Shown piece after piece: positions 49,682-59,110 of a stretch of 64,000 nucleotides of DNA. Under the pieces are notes generated by a model. That model was not told where the DNA came from. It saw nothing but the letters and a program-made list of their open reading frames with translations, and did not search any database. The stretch comes from Cinnamomum chago (lineage: Eukaryota; Streptophyta; Magnoliopsida; Laurales; Lauraceae). A program made the position numbers and the translations under genes. How positions within the stretch are numbered: position 1 is the stretch's first letter; each line of letters starts with the position of its first letter. The stretch spans positions 72,253,922 to 72,317,921 of the forward strand of contig CP142456.1 in NCBI GenBank assembly GCA_038049695.1, written 5' to 3'.

Positions 49682-50345
49682 TGATTCCTTTATGGATAAC
49701 GAGAAAATTGAAGAACAAGGATGACTGTTGATTACCCATACAATACCTCTTCAGATGAACGGTAACAAGTTCAAGTTGGTTTCAGAGAACAACGCATGCC
49801 AATACCCTGTTCGGCTGTGGAACCCTTTCTTATTGGTCCCATTTGGTTGATCTGAACCATTAATCTTCTTAGTAAGTTATGAACCATTAATTTTCAACCT
49901 TTGATTTGCCATATATTTTGAGATATTTACAAAAAAGTCCACCAAAAAAATTAATTTTTTTTATTTCTCTGGGACCCACAATGAAAATCTAAACCGCTCA
50001 TCATTTGTAGAAGGCCAACAATGATTAGTGGTTCAATTTTGGGGATTGATTCATCAAGGATTGCAAGAAATGGCAAAAAACTTATGATCGTCGGAAGTAG
50101 CATACGTAAATCCACAGAATTACTGGTGTTGCCAAACTGGAAAAATGGGCCCCCCCTGAAAAATGGGCCCGGGGCAAGGGCACTTACAGCCCTTGCTTAG
50201 GGCCGGCCCTGGTGAGAGTTATTGCAGGGGATGAACCGGCGGTGCCACATGTCATCTTCTGGCTAGCTGTTGCTTGTACCGAAGCGACGCATGGAGAGTT
50301 TGAGTCGACGTTTCTCACGCGTGCTGTTAAGAGGCGCATCTTCCC

Positions 50346-50360
50346 TCTATAAATAGGGAT
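50346..50360 (+). promoter_or_regulatory. TATA box of the antisense gene in the Tat element
   Basis: CTATAAATAG at about 50350 lies some 270 bases before the first ATG of the antisense gene. It is followed by a CT-rich stretch typical of plant transcription starts. It lies outside the LTR, so the antisense gene seems to have its own promoter. Confidence 0.6.
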
Positions 50361-50627
50361 GCCTCTTCTTCCTTTTCTTACTTTTACTTTTGCTTGGAAT
50401 AAGACTCTACCGGAGAAGATATTCTACTGAGACAAGAACTCAGCGAATCCGGAGATCCTTGTTCTCGAATCCCTTGCTCCCTCTCTGTGAGTCTTCTTCT
50501 TCCTTATCCTCTCCTTACACCCTTTGTCGTTGCTTAGGGTTTCTGTCTTTTTAGGGTTTTTGAACAACATTTTTCCTTGCTTTCCAACCCTTCTAGTTTT
50601 TAGAAAATAGGAATTTACAGTCACTGG

Positions 50628-52909
50628 GTGGAGAACCCTCAAGCTCTGGAGGGGCTTAGAAATGCATACAAGACACCAGACGACGTTCTGGTGAAGTCCG
50701 CCAACCTCCAGGACATTTTTTATAGCCACTTCTACTTCAAAAAATGGATGCCCTTTCCTCTGGTGGCAATAACCGAAGGCGGGGTCAAATTCACAATCCA
50801 CCTCCTTCTTCGATCGTGCCTGAGCACTTGGCGGCTCTGCCCCTTTCAATTAATGCCCAACGGTTTCAAGATAATCATGGGTGTCGTCGAACTCAACGAG
50901 ATCCTTAATATTAACCTCAACGTGCATGATATAGAGGATGTCTATGACATCTGTAAGTCCGCAAGTGGTGAAGACACATATTATCTCCGGGTGAAAGCGA
51001 GATGTTGGCCCCTGATCAATGCTTTGGAAGATTCGAGCAAATACGCTGGGGACAACCGCTTGCTCGTCTCGGGGAATTGGGAATTTGGTCCGACCGAGAC
51101 CGAGGAAGCAAGGAGAATCCAGGTTCTTCGGAGACCTGGGACTCCTCCGAGTAAATATTCACACCCTCTGGGGTATTGTATTTGCTTTACCATCGTTCTG
51201 CCAAGCTGATTTTTTCCTTTCTATCTTCTATGCAGGCGTCCAGCGGAAGAAAGAGGCCAGCCTAGACCGTTGGAAAAGGAACAAGGCTTCATTCCAGAAG
51301 ATATACCAGTACCACGGTTATAACGACCGAGCTGCCTTCTCTCTGCTTCGGTACACTCCGAGGTACCAGTCCTATACCAAGAAGACGACCGAGCTTCCTA
51401 TCGAGCCGATAGGGCAGGTATTACTTGCCCTAACCGAGATCAGTGGACAAGTGTCTTCGGGCGCCGAGGCTTCCGATCTGGTCAAGGTCGTTGAAGCCTA
51501 CTCCTCCTCCCCCAACCCAAAATAGGAAGGAGAAGAAGAATAAGAGATGGACAGGCATCGACCTCCTATCAAGGATTTAGGGGCTATGATCTTCAAAGGC
51601 CGAGCCCCGCCCGTCCCAAAGTGTCCCTCCAGGGGATCCGGCGCCCCTTCCGTGTCCTCGGCCAGTGCCCCCTTCGGTCCTTCAGATACAGTCGGGGCCT
51701 CATCCTCCACCCAGAAGAAAAGCGCCCATGGCCCGTATCAGGAGAAGAGGAGCAGGTTGGAGGAACCGATCAAGGAGACTCAACAGCGGGCGGCCAAGAC
51801 TAGAAAGGAGGGGGAGAGGCCTCCACTCGAAAAAAGGCCCCGGGTAGAGGGTGAGTCGGAGCAGACCCCTGGAGCGGCCTTGGAATGCCCCCATGCTGGG
51901 CCACCCCACTTCAGGCCTGACTTCCAGATCAATCCCAGCCAATTTTTGAATATAGAGGATTGGGTAAGGGGCGGCGCTGGAGTAATTGTGGCGGTTGCGA
52001 GGGCCTGTGCTCTCCCAAAGGATATGGAGAAGTACAATAAAACTGGCTAGCTGAGTTTGATTTTGTCGTCAATGAAGGCATCGATTGAGGTGAGTCTCAA
52101 TTTTTTCTTTAAGTACTGTACTTCGACCGCTTGTTTAACATTTTCTCCCCTTTCACAAAATGTGTAGAGGCTGCAGGTGGTGCTGGAGAGGACCGACCAG
52201 AGCACCGCAAGGTTTAGCGAGCTGGAGGGTGAGAAGAGGAGGATAGGAGTGGCCCTGAAAGCCAGCTTGGTGCTCTGCTGCGAGTTCGGTGAAGAGCTGA
52301 AGAAGGCGGAGAGGAGGAACGCCGAACTCGCAGCAGAGCACCAAGCGGCGAAGGCCGCGATCATGAAGCTGCGAGATGAGAATAAGCATTTGAAGGGTGC
52401 GACCGAGGCCAAGGTAAAGAGGGTGCACGAATTGGAAGGCGAGGTCGCGAAGAAGGAGACCGAGCTGGCAAGGAAGGAGGCTGAGCTCGAGTTCTTGAAG
52501 AAGGAGCGGGCTGAGGCCGAATCCTATTCTCGAGCTGAGGTCCCTTGTGCCTATAAGGAGGGAGTGGATTTGGCTACGGCAGAGTATGTGACTCAGATTA
52601 GGAACCTGAGCCCGCTGCTGTATGAAATGGGAGGTAGATATGCGCTGAAGGAATATAGGGTCCCTGAGGACCACCCCATTTTGAGAATTTGCCCAAGTTC
52701 CAGCCTACCTCGTCCGACCCCGAGCCAAAGCCTACCTCCAATCCTTCTGAAGCCCCACCTGAGGCCTCTGGTCCTGTTCCTCCGCCTCTGAATCCAGCTG
52801 AAGGCATCCAGGCCCATTCCACGCCCGAGACTCCTAGTGCCTTCTGTCCTCTTCCTTCCATCCCTCCTACCAGTAAGGCCGCAGCAGAGGGTGTCTCAAA
52901 AAAATGATG
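50628..52909 (+). mobile_element. Antisense accessory gene of the Tat element (putative gypsy-type transposon protein)
   Basis: Plus-strand frames lie opposite to the element's own pol. The first (50628-51209) has KWMPFPLVAITEGGVKF and LSTWRLCPFQLMPNGFKIIM, the hallmark of the plant 'putative gypsy type transposon' domain (Pfam Transposase_28, PF04195). Later frames hold a charged, P/S-rich middle and then, at 52177-52660, a long K/E-rich coiled coil ending in a conserved YEMGGRYALKEYRVPEDHPI segment. Two spacers (about 51151-51236 and 52090-52166) have GT...AG borders and look like short introns. The product's job is unknown. The gene is a fossil with perhaps one or two breaks and is less decayed than pol. 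Confidence 0.75.
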
Positions 52910-53149
52910 TATCTTTTTTTTCTTTCTTTCTTTGTAATGAAAGTGTATAGAGTATTGTAACCATTCTTTTCATTAATGAAATAGAATTTTTTTCTTCATA
53001 CTTGCCTTCTTGTTTCTTCTTATATGTATGTGTTTGGTTTTTGTACTCTCATTTTCGAGAAGACTTGTAATAAACACTTCCATTCAATGAAATAGAGATT
53101 TTTGCCTTCAGATTTCTCCTCTGTCTTTTTGCAATTTTGTTAAGTGACT

Positions 53150-53435
53150 AAGGCCGGTTCTTGGTTCCGTAACCAGAAGGAAGTTAGTTTAACCAAACTT
53201 GGTCTAATGGTACTATTATAGTTGGTTTCATAACCGAACTAGGATGGTTCGATAACTTGGGTTTCGTAGCTTAGCATTTTGCTTGGCTAGTTCCATAACC
53301 CAAAGTACTGAACTGAAAAGTATGCCGAGTTTCGCAACTTGGTGATTTAGATAGCTGGTTCCATAACCGAGCTGAAGAGTACACTGAGTTCTGTAACTTG
53401 GCGATTTTGATAGCTAGTTCCATAACCTAACCGAA
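53150..53435. repeat. Diverged repeats next to the 53-bp array
   Basis: The phrases CTGGTTCCATAACC, GTTCCGTAACC and GGTTTCATAACCGAACT recur at irregular spacing. They look like older, degenerate units of the array that follows. Confidence 0.6.
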
Positions 53436-53620
53436 GGTGACTGGTCCTGTGACCGAGTCGAGGCAGCTGGTTCCATAACCAAGCTGAAGGTGGCTGGTCT
53501 TGTGACCGAGCCGAGGCAGCTGGTTTCATAACCGAGCTGAAGGTGGCTGGTCATGTGACCAAGCCGAGACAGCTGATTCCATAACTGAGCTGAAGGTGGC
53601 TGGTCCTGTGATCGAACCAA
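53436..53620. repeat. 53-bp tandem repeat array in the Tat element
   Basis: Units start at 53436, 53489, 53542 and 53595 (the last is partial), with an exact 53-bp period. Each unit has GGTGGCTGGTC, TGTGACCGAGCCGAG, CAGCTGGTTCCATAACC and GAGCTGAA. It lies between pol and the antisense gene, a region of Tat elements known to be variable and to breed satellite-like repeats. Confidence 0.92.
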
Positions 53621-53739
53621 GCTCCCTAACTTTGAAAGCAATGAGGCAAATCTTTTCACAAGAGTCTCTTTCATTGATTTAATAGCTGGGTACATTTCAT
53701 AAGTAGTATTTCTTGAGATGCGTGGCGTTCCATGGTCAC

Positions 53740-54842
53740 GGTAACTCTCTACCATCCATGCTTCTGAGCCTGTAAGCTGATTTTCCAGCTGCCGAGATCA
53801 CTTTAAATGGCCCGTGCCAGTTTGGCGCAAGCTTGCCTTCATTAGGATTTTTGTCTGCTGGAAGTGTCTTTTTTAAGACCAACTCTCCAACTGAAAACTT
53901 TCTTTCTTTGACCTTTTGATTGTATCATCTGGTCAACTGCCTCTGGTAAAAGGTCAAGCGGACAGCTGCTGCCTCTCTTCGCTCGTCAGTCAAATCAAGC
54001 TCTTTAGCAAGATTGACTTCATTTTGCCCTTAGTCAAAGAAGTCCGATCTCAGGGTTGGAAGGTCGATCTCGAGAGGGATTACAGCTTCCATTCCATAGG
54101 CTAGGGAGAAAGGAGTTGCTGAAGTGGATCGCCTTGGGGTAGTTCTATTCGCCCAAAGGACACTCGGTAGTTCCTCTACCCATCTGCCTTTAGCTCGGTC
54201 AAGCCTTTTCTTGAGTCCGTCCAGCACCACTTTATTTGAGATTTCTGCTTGTCTATTGCTTTATGGATAGGCCGGAGTTGAATAGTAGTTCCTGACACTG
54301 AGCTCCTGGCAGAAGGTTTTGAAGAAGTTAGAGCCGAACTGGGTTCCATTGTCCGAGACCAGAGCTCGAGGAACTCCAAATCTTGTAACAATATTCTTCC
54401 ACACAAAATTCCTCGTGTCCTGCTCGGTGATGGAGGACAGTGCTTCAGCCTCTATCCATTTGGTAAAGTAATCAGTGGCCACTACTAGCCACCTCTTATT
54501 CCCTGGAGTTCGGTGAAGAAGCCCTACGATATCTAAACCCCACTGAGCGAAGGGCCGTGGGCTGGAGAGTGGACTCAGGTCTTCTGCTGGTTGGTGCAAT
54601 GAGTGTAAAAACTTCTGACACTTTTCGCATTTCCTGGCGTAGAGCTGGGCATCTTTATGCATATAAGGCCACCAATAGCCTTGACTGATAGCTCGATATG
54701 CCAATGATCTTCCTCCGATGTAATTTCCGCAGATTCCTTCATGAATTTCATAAAGGAAGCCTTCGATCTTACTTGGGTGGACGCATTGGAGATAGGGTCC
54801 GGAGAAGGATTTTCTGTAGAGTTTTGCATCCGGAGATAACAA
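53740..54842 (-). mobile_element. Integrase region of the Tat element
   Basis: Minus-strand translation shows the zinc-binding HHCC part (HEGICGNYIGG, YWWPYMHKDAQLYARKCEKC) and the core (PFAQWGLDIVG, VVATDYFTKWIEAEAL, VSDNGTQFGSNFF), then the region that normally follows. It is a fossil part with several breaks. Confidence 0.85.
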
Positions 54843-54969
54843 AAACGAGTTGCTTTCATCCTGACTTTGTGAGCTTTATTTATGTCTTTAAAAAGCTGAT
54901 CTTCTTTCAAATATGCTATGACTGAATCCATCCAGCTCGATCCGAGGTCAGTGCACAGAACCTGCCGAG

Positions 54970-55750
54970 GTGGTTGAAGCTCTATAATTGGTTTTTCCAG
55001 TGTCTCCACCTCAACCGTTCTTCTTTTTCCGGCTTCTACAGTGGAGGCCAGATTGGAAAGAGCATCTGCATGGCAATTAGATTCTCTGCCGATCTGCTTG
55101 ACTTCGGCCTTTTCGAATTGAGAGAGGAGTTGTTTTGTGCAGGTCAAGTTGGCTGCCATCCTTTCATCACGGGCATGGTAGTCTCCGCTCAGCTAACTCG
55201 TCACCAGCTAGGGGTCGCTCAAACCACTAGTCGGCGTGCCCCCAGGATTTTAGCATTGCCGAAACCCGCGATCAGTGCTTCGTACTCAGCTTCATTATTG
55301 GATGCTTTGAAGTCAAGGGTTAAGACTTGCTCAATGACGAGGCCCTTTAGAGATTGAAGGACTATGCCAGCGCCAACCCTTTTGGACGTCAATGATCCGT
55401 CAACGAAAACCTTCCAATATGAATCAAGGAACTGTTTTCAAGATCGGTCTTGTTCTATCTCAGTAGCCTCATTATCCTTATTGCCCTCCAGTTCAACATC
55501 GAGCGGTGTCGGTGCCGAACTAGGAGAGGTGAACTCTACAATGAAATCAGCCTAGATTTGAGCTTTAATCGCTGTTATGGGGTGATATTGGATATCAAAT
55601 TGGCCCAGTTCGACGACCCATTTTGAAATTCTTTCAGAAAAGTCTGCCCTTCTGAGAAGGGACTTAAGCGGATGTTTTGTAACAACCACAATTGTGTATG
55701 ACTGGAAGTAATGAGAGAGTTTGCGAGAGGTGCTGACAAGCGCCAACGCA
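54970..55750 (-). mobile_element. RNase H regions of the Tat element
   Basis: The stretch 55552-55746 has SRKLSHYFQSYTIVVVTKHP and KWVVELGQFDIQYHP, the end of the pol RNase H. The following stretch to about 54975 carries LTCTKQLLSQFEKAEVKQIG and NCHADALSNLAS, the end of the additional archaeal-type RNase H typical of Tat elements. Fossil with several breaks. Confidence 0.75.
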
Positions 55751-56159
55751 AGTTTCTCGAGTGGAAGGTACCCGGTTTCGGCGTCGAGCAGGATCTTACT
55801 TGTGTAGTATATAGGCTGCTAATGCTTGCCTTCTTCTTTAACTAGTACCGAGCTCACTGCATGATTCAAGAGTGTTAAGTAAAGATAAAGAACTTCACCT
55901 TGTGTTGGAGTTGACAGCAGGGGTGGCGAGGAAAGATAATCCTTTAGCTTCTGCAGAGCCTCATCACACTCTGAAGTCCACTAAAGCTTGGAGCTCTTTT
56001 TTAGCAGATGGAAGAGAGGGTGGCACCTGTCCGAGGCTTTGCTGATTAAGCGATTGAGGGCCGCTGTCATTACAGTGAGCATTTGAACTTGTTTCGCCAA
56101 GGTCGGGCTCTGGATTGTCGGGATCGCTGAGATCTGCTCCGGGTTAGCTTCGATCCCGA

Positions 56160-56570
56160 TTCAGGTGACTAGGCTTCTCAGGAATTTCTCAGAGCCGACA
56201 CCAAATGCACACTTGGAAGCGTTTAGCTTGAGCTGAAATTCTTTGAGGATGACAAATGTTTGACGCAAGTCTGTCAACTGGTCATGTAACTTTTTAGACT
56301 TGACGACCATGTCATCAATATAGACCTCTACTGTTTTCTCGAGCTGGCCCTGAAACATCATCGTTACCAGCCTCTGGTAAGTTGTTATGGCATTTTTTAT
56401 CCCAGAGGGCATCACTTTGTAACAGTAGATGCCTCTAGGTGTTATGAATGCGGTTTTTTTTCATCAGGCCCGTGCATCGGAATTTGATGATAACATCGGT
56501 AGGCATCGAGGAAACTCATCTTATCGTGTCCTGCGGTGGCGTCAATCATCTGGTTAATCTTTGGGAGTGG
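56160..56570 (-). mobile_element. Reverse transcriptase region of the Tat element, C-terminal side
   Basis: Shows MPSGIKNAITTYQRLVTMMF, then VEVYIDDMVVKSK (the YxDD catalytic motif of Ty3/gypsy RT) and LNASKCAFGVGSEKFL. It is separated from the other RT half by a solo LTR. Confidence 0.9.
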
Positions 56571-57096
56571 AAAGTGTTAGGTCTTTTGTTTTTGCAATTT
56601 GATGGATGCATTTGCACTTTAGCATCATTTGGATTCACACACTAGCATTGTTTTAGAAAACCTTGAAATCTAGTTTTATACTTGCATAGCTTTTAAGATT
56701 TGGAAAAGTCTTTGCTTTATGCTTGTTTTGGTTTTAAAGTTGGATGCATTGGTTTTGAAACCCAAACTCTTTTTGAAAACCTATTTCCTTGTGCACTTCA
56801 TTTGGAAAATCATGTTAGGTATTTAGGTTTGAGGTTTGCATACTTTCAGCACTTTTAGAATCAGTTTTGTATGCAATTTCAATTGAAAAGAGTTTTTACT
56901 AATCAAGCTTGCCTTTGGTTTTAAATCTTTGAATCTTTTTAGGCTTTGTGTATTTCATGTTTTTAAACATCTTAGAATGCCTTAAAACATGTTACCAAGC
57001 TTGGTTTACCAGCCCAAAAATCCCCCCAAAGAGTTGCCCTTAAAAGCCTCAAGTTTCTCTCTTTTGTCATCTTTCTGGGCTGTTTCAGGCAGTGTT

Positions 57097-57239
57097 CTCG
57101 GTCGACCGAGACCTGCCTCTCGGTCGACCGAGACAACTGCAGGTCATTTCTGCAGAAATCTGAGCTGTAGCTCCAACGGTCAGATTTATATCCGTTGTGC
57201 CTTCTAGGTCGACCGAGACCTGTTTCTCGGTCGACCGAG
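57097..57239 (+). promoter_or_regulatory. Four copies of the palindrome CTCGGTCGACCGAG upstream of the LTR TATA box
   Basis: Perfect 14-bp palindromes lie at 57097, 57119 and 57226, and one with a single change at 57204. They form two pairs, each spaced 22 bp. They end 23 bases or so before the TATA box of the copia LTR, so they may be binding sites for a dimeric factor (inference). Confidence 0.75.
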
Positions 57240-57925
57240 AACTAGCCGTTGGCAACTTTTTGGCTATAAAGTCCATTCATTTCCAACCTTTTTCAAGGCT
57301 TGAACTATGAACCTTTGAGAGCATTTTGGAGCCAAAGAAAGGGGAAGAAGTTGGAAAGGCTAGAGGGCAATTTGGAAATCAAACTCATGAGTTTTTAAAA
57401 GGTACATCTTCTAAGTTATTTTGATTTCCATACAAATGAAATTCATGCATGTTCAAATCCTTTGTATTTTCATTTATGCATGATTTCAAGTCCTTAAAGA
57501 GTTGATTTGCAAGCTCAATATCTTTCTTGGTAAATTAGATTAGTTTGCAATCACTCTTATCAAATCACATGCTTTCTTAAACTTTATTTTTCATACAACT
57601 TGTGATTCTTTGAATTTCATGTCATTAACAAGTTGTTTATTATTCATGTGATTTGCATCAAACTTCAATCAAAACTTTTGTGTGTCTTAAACTTTCAAAT
57701 GCTTTAAGCATATATTTGATTAAGCTTTCTTTTTAAACTTGATTGAAGTCATCACACACACACACACCTCATAAGCATACATCTTTGCATTCATAGAGTG
57801 TTTGTGTGAGTTTAGTTTTCACTTTCATATTAGCCTATTCAAGAGGCAATTCCATTGAGCTTAAATTGTAATCTCTTAGAGTGTTCTTTTGTTAAGACAC
57901 TTTCTTTGAGAAAATTATATTTGTA

Positions 57926-58095
57926 AAGGTTATTGCTAAGCATAAGAAAAGCAACTTGTAAGGTTATTGCTTAGCCTTTGAAAAGCATCTTGTAAGGTTA
58001 TTGCTTAGCCTTTGAAAAGCATCTTGTAAGGTTATTGCTTAGCCTAGAAAAGCACATTGTAAGGGTTATTGCTTAGCCTAGTAAAAAGCATACTT
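57926..58095 (+). repeat. 34-bp minisatellite in the copia LTR
   Basis: Five units starting near 57926, 57960, 57994, 58028 and 58061. The consensus contains AAGGTTATTGCTTAGCC and GAAAAGCA(T/C)(C/A)TTGT. Confidence 0.93.
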
Positions 58096-58353
58096 AGTGG
58101 AATCCGGTGGGGTGTTGGAGACACAAGCCGGTAGTGGATGTAGGCACGTTGGCCGAACCACTATAAACATTGGTGTTGTGGTGCATGCTATGTGGTGATT
58201 GTATTTGTATTAGCTTCCGCATTTTGTTTGTTAATCATCACATGTGACTAGTTTATGCTAAGAAGTTAAAATTGGTCATAATTAGTCATAGTTGTAGCTC
58301 ACCCTATTCACCCCCCCCTCTAGGGTTAGGATCCATAGCGGACTTTCAGAAAG

Positions 58354-58712
58354 CTGTCTTTGGGACAGGCTTTATTGAGGTTGATGAAGTCCACGCAGAC
58401 CCCCCACTTTCCACTTTTCTTCTTGACCACCATCGTGTTGGCCAACCATTCTAGATAATGTACATCTCGGATTGCCCTCCCCTCTCGGAGCTTTTCGACC
58501 TCATTAATTACTGCCTCTATTTGCGGGACCCCCGTCCTACAAGCTTTTTGCACTATAGGTTTTTGCTTGGGGTCCACATTTAGCTTGTGACACATGATCT
58601 CGAGGTCGATGCCTGACAGCTCGTATGGCGTCCAGGGGAAAATGTCCTTGTTCTGCAACAAGAAGTTGAGCAGTTCGGACCTTTCACCATCAGGGAGCTG
58701 GCTCCGTAGCAA
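58354..58712 (-). mobile_element. Reverse transcriptase region of the Tat element, N-terminal side
   Basis: Shows NKDIFPWTPYELSGID, CHKLNVDPKQKPIVQK, then NTMVVKKKSGKWGVCVDFIN and LNKACPKDSF, the start of Ty3/gypsy RT. The remaining RT lies beyond the solo LTR. Confidence 0.9.
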
Positions 58713-58832
58713 AAAATATCTCTCAACGTCGTCGAGATTGATCCTGACTTCAGTCAGATCTTATATGCTCTTCTGCTCTGCTAATCGACCGACGTCCTCG
58801 AGCTCGGCTTCGAGTTCGGCCATATGTACCTG

Positions 58833-59110
58833 CTAAGGCTCCGTTTCACCAGGCACCACAGCCATGAGGCACTGTTTGGCCATATGATGATCTCCTCGCA
58901 CAGTGATCACCTCGATTCTTCCGCTGGTCTTCTCCAACGGGAATTTGAGGTTTTGGTGATGGGTGGAGGGCACTGCTTCCATGTCGTGGAGCCAGGTTCG
59001 CCCCATTATTACATTGTACGGGGATTGAGCGTCCACTACCAGGAAGTCAGCTGTTTTAGTGGCGCCTCCAATTTGGACTTCTAAGGAGACCTTTCCCTTT
59101 GGATACACTG
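58833..59110 (-). mobile_element. Protease-region fragment of the Tat element
   Basis: The frame has YPKGKVSLEVQIGGATKTAD, then FLVVDAQSPYNVIMGRTWLH, the C-terminal half of a gypsy aspartic protease (the YNVILGRPWLH-type motif). The rest is beyond the second solo LTR. Confidence 0.85.

Larger units (their letters stand above)
48297..50211. mobile_element. hAT DNA transposon with duplicated right end
   Basis: Left end CAGGGCCGGTTCTG and right end AGGGCCGGCCCTG are flanked by a perfect 8-bp target-site duplication, GTGAGAGT (48289-48296, 50212-50219). About 70 bp of right-end sequence (GGGCAAGGGCACTTACAGCC then TTAGGGCCGGG) also occurs internally at about 48816-48884. Hence either an original element of about 590 bp acquired extra sequence, or two copies are fused. 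The first 590 bp hold three diverged units around ATCATTGGTGGGC(C/T)CCA. The rest carries foldback and MITE-like segments. No transposase frame. Confidence 0.88.
56575..58348 (+). mobile_element. Ty1/copia-type solo LTR inserted in the Tat RT
   Basis: Starts TGTTAGGTC and ends CGGACTTTCA, flanked by the 5-bp duplication GAAAG (56570-56574, 58349-58353). The length (1774 bp) and the C-rich stretch CACCCCCCCCTCTAGGG shortly before the end are typical of SIRE/Maximus-type copia LTRs. A TATA box (GGCTATAAAGTCC near 57262) sets the plus orientation. No internal region remains, so it is a solo LTR left by recombination between the two LTRs. Confidence 0.85.

Noticed and set aside
50628-52909. Host gene with coiled coil
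   Set aside because: The domain is the gypsy-type transposon accessory domain, and it lies inside the Tat element in the antisense position known for that lineage.
53436-53620. CRISPR-like regularly spaced repeats
   Set aside because: The units are directly tandem with no unique spacers and lie in a plant retrotransposon.
57926-58095. tRNA or small-RNA array
   Set aside because: Repeat units of 34 bp show no tRNA arms and lie within an LTR.
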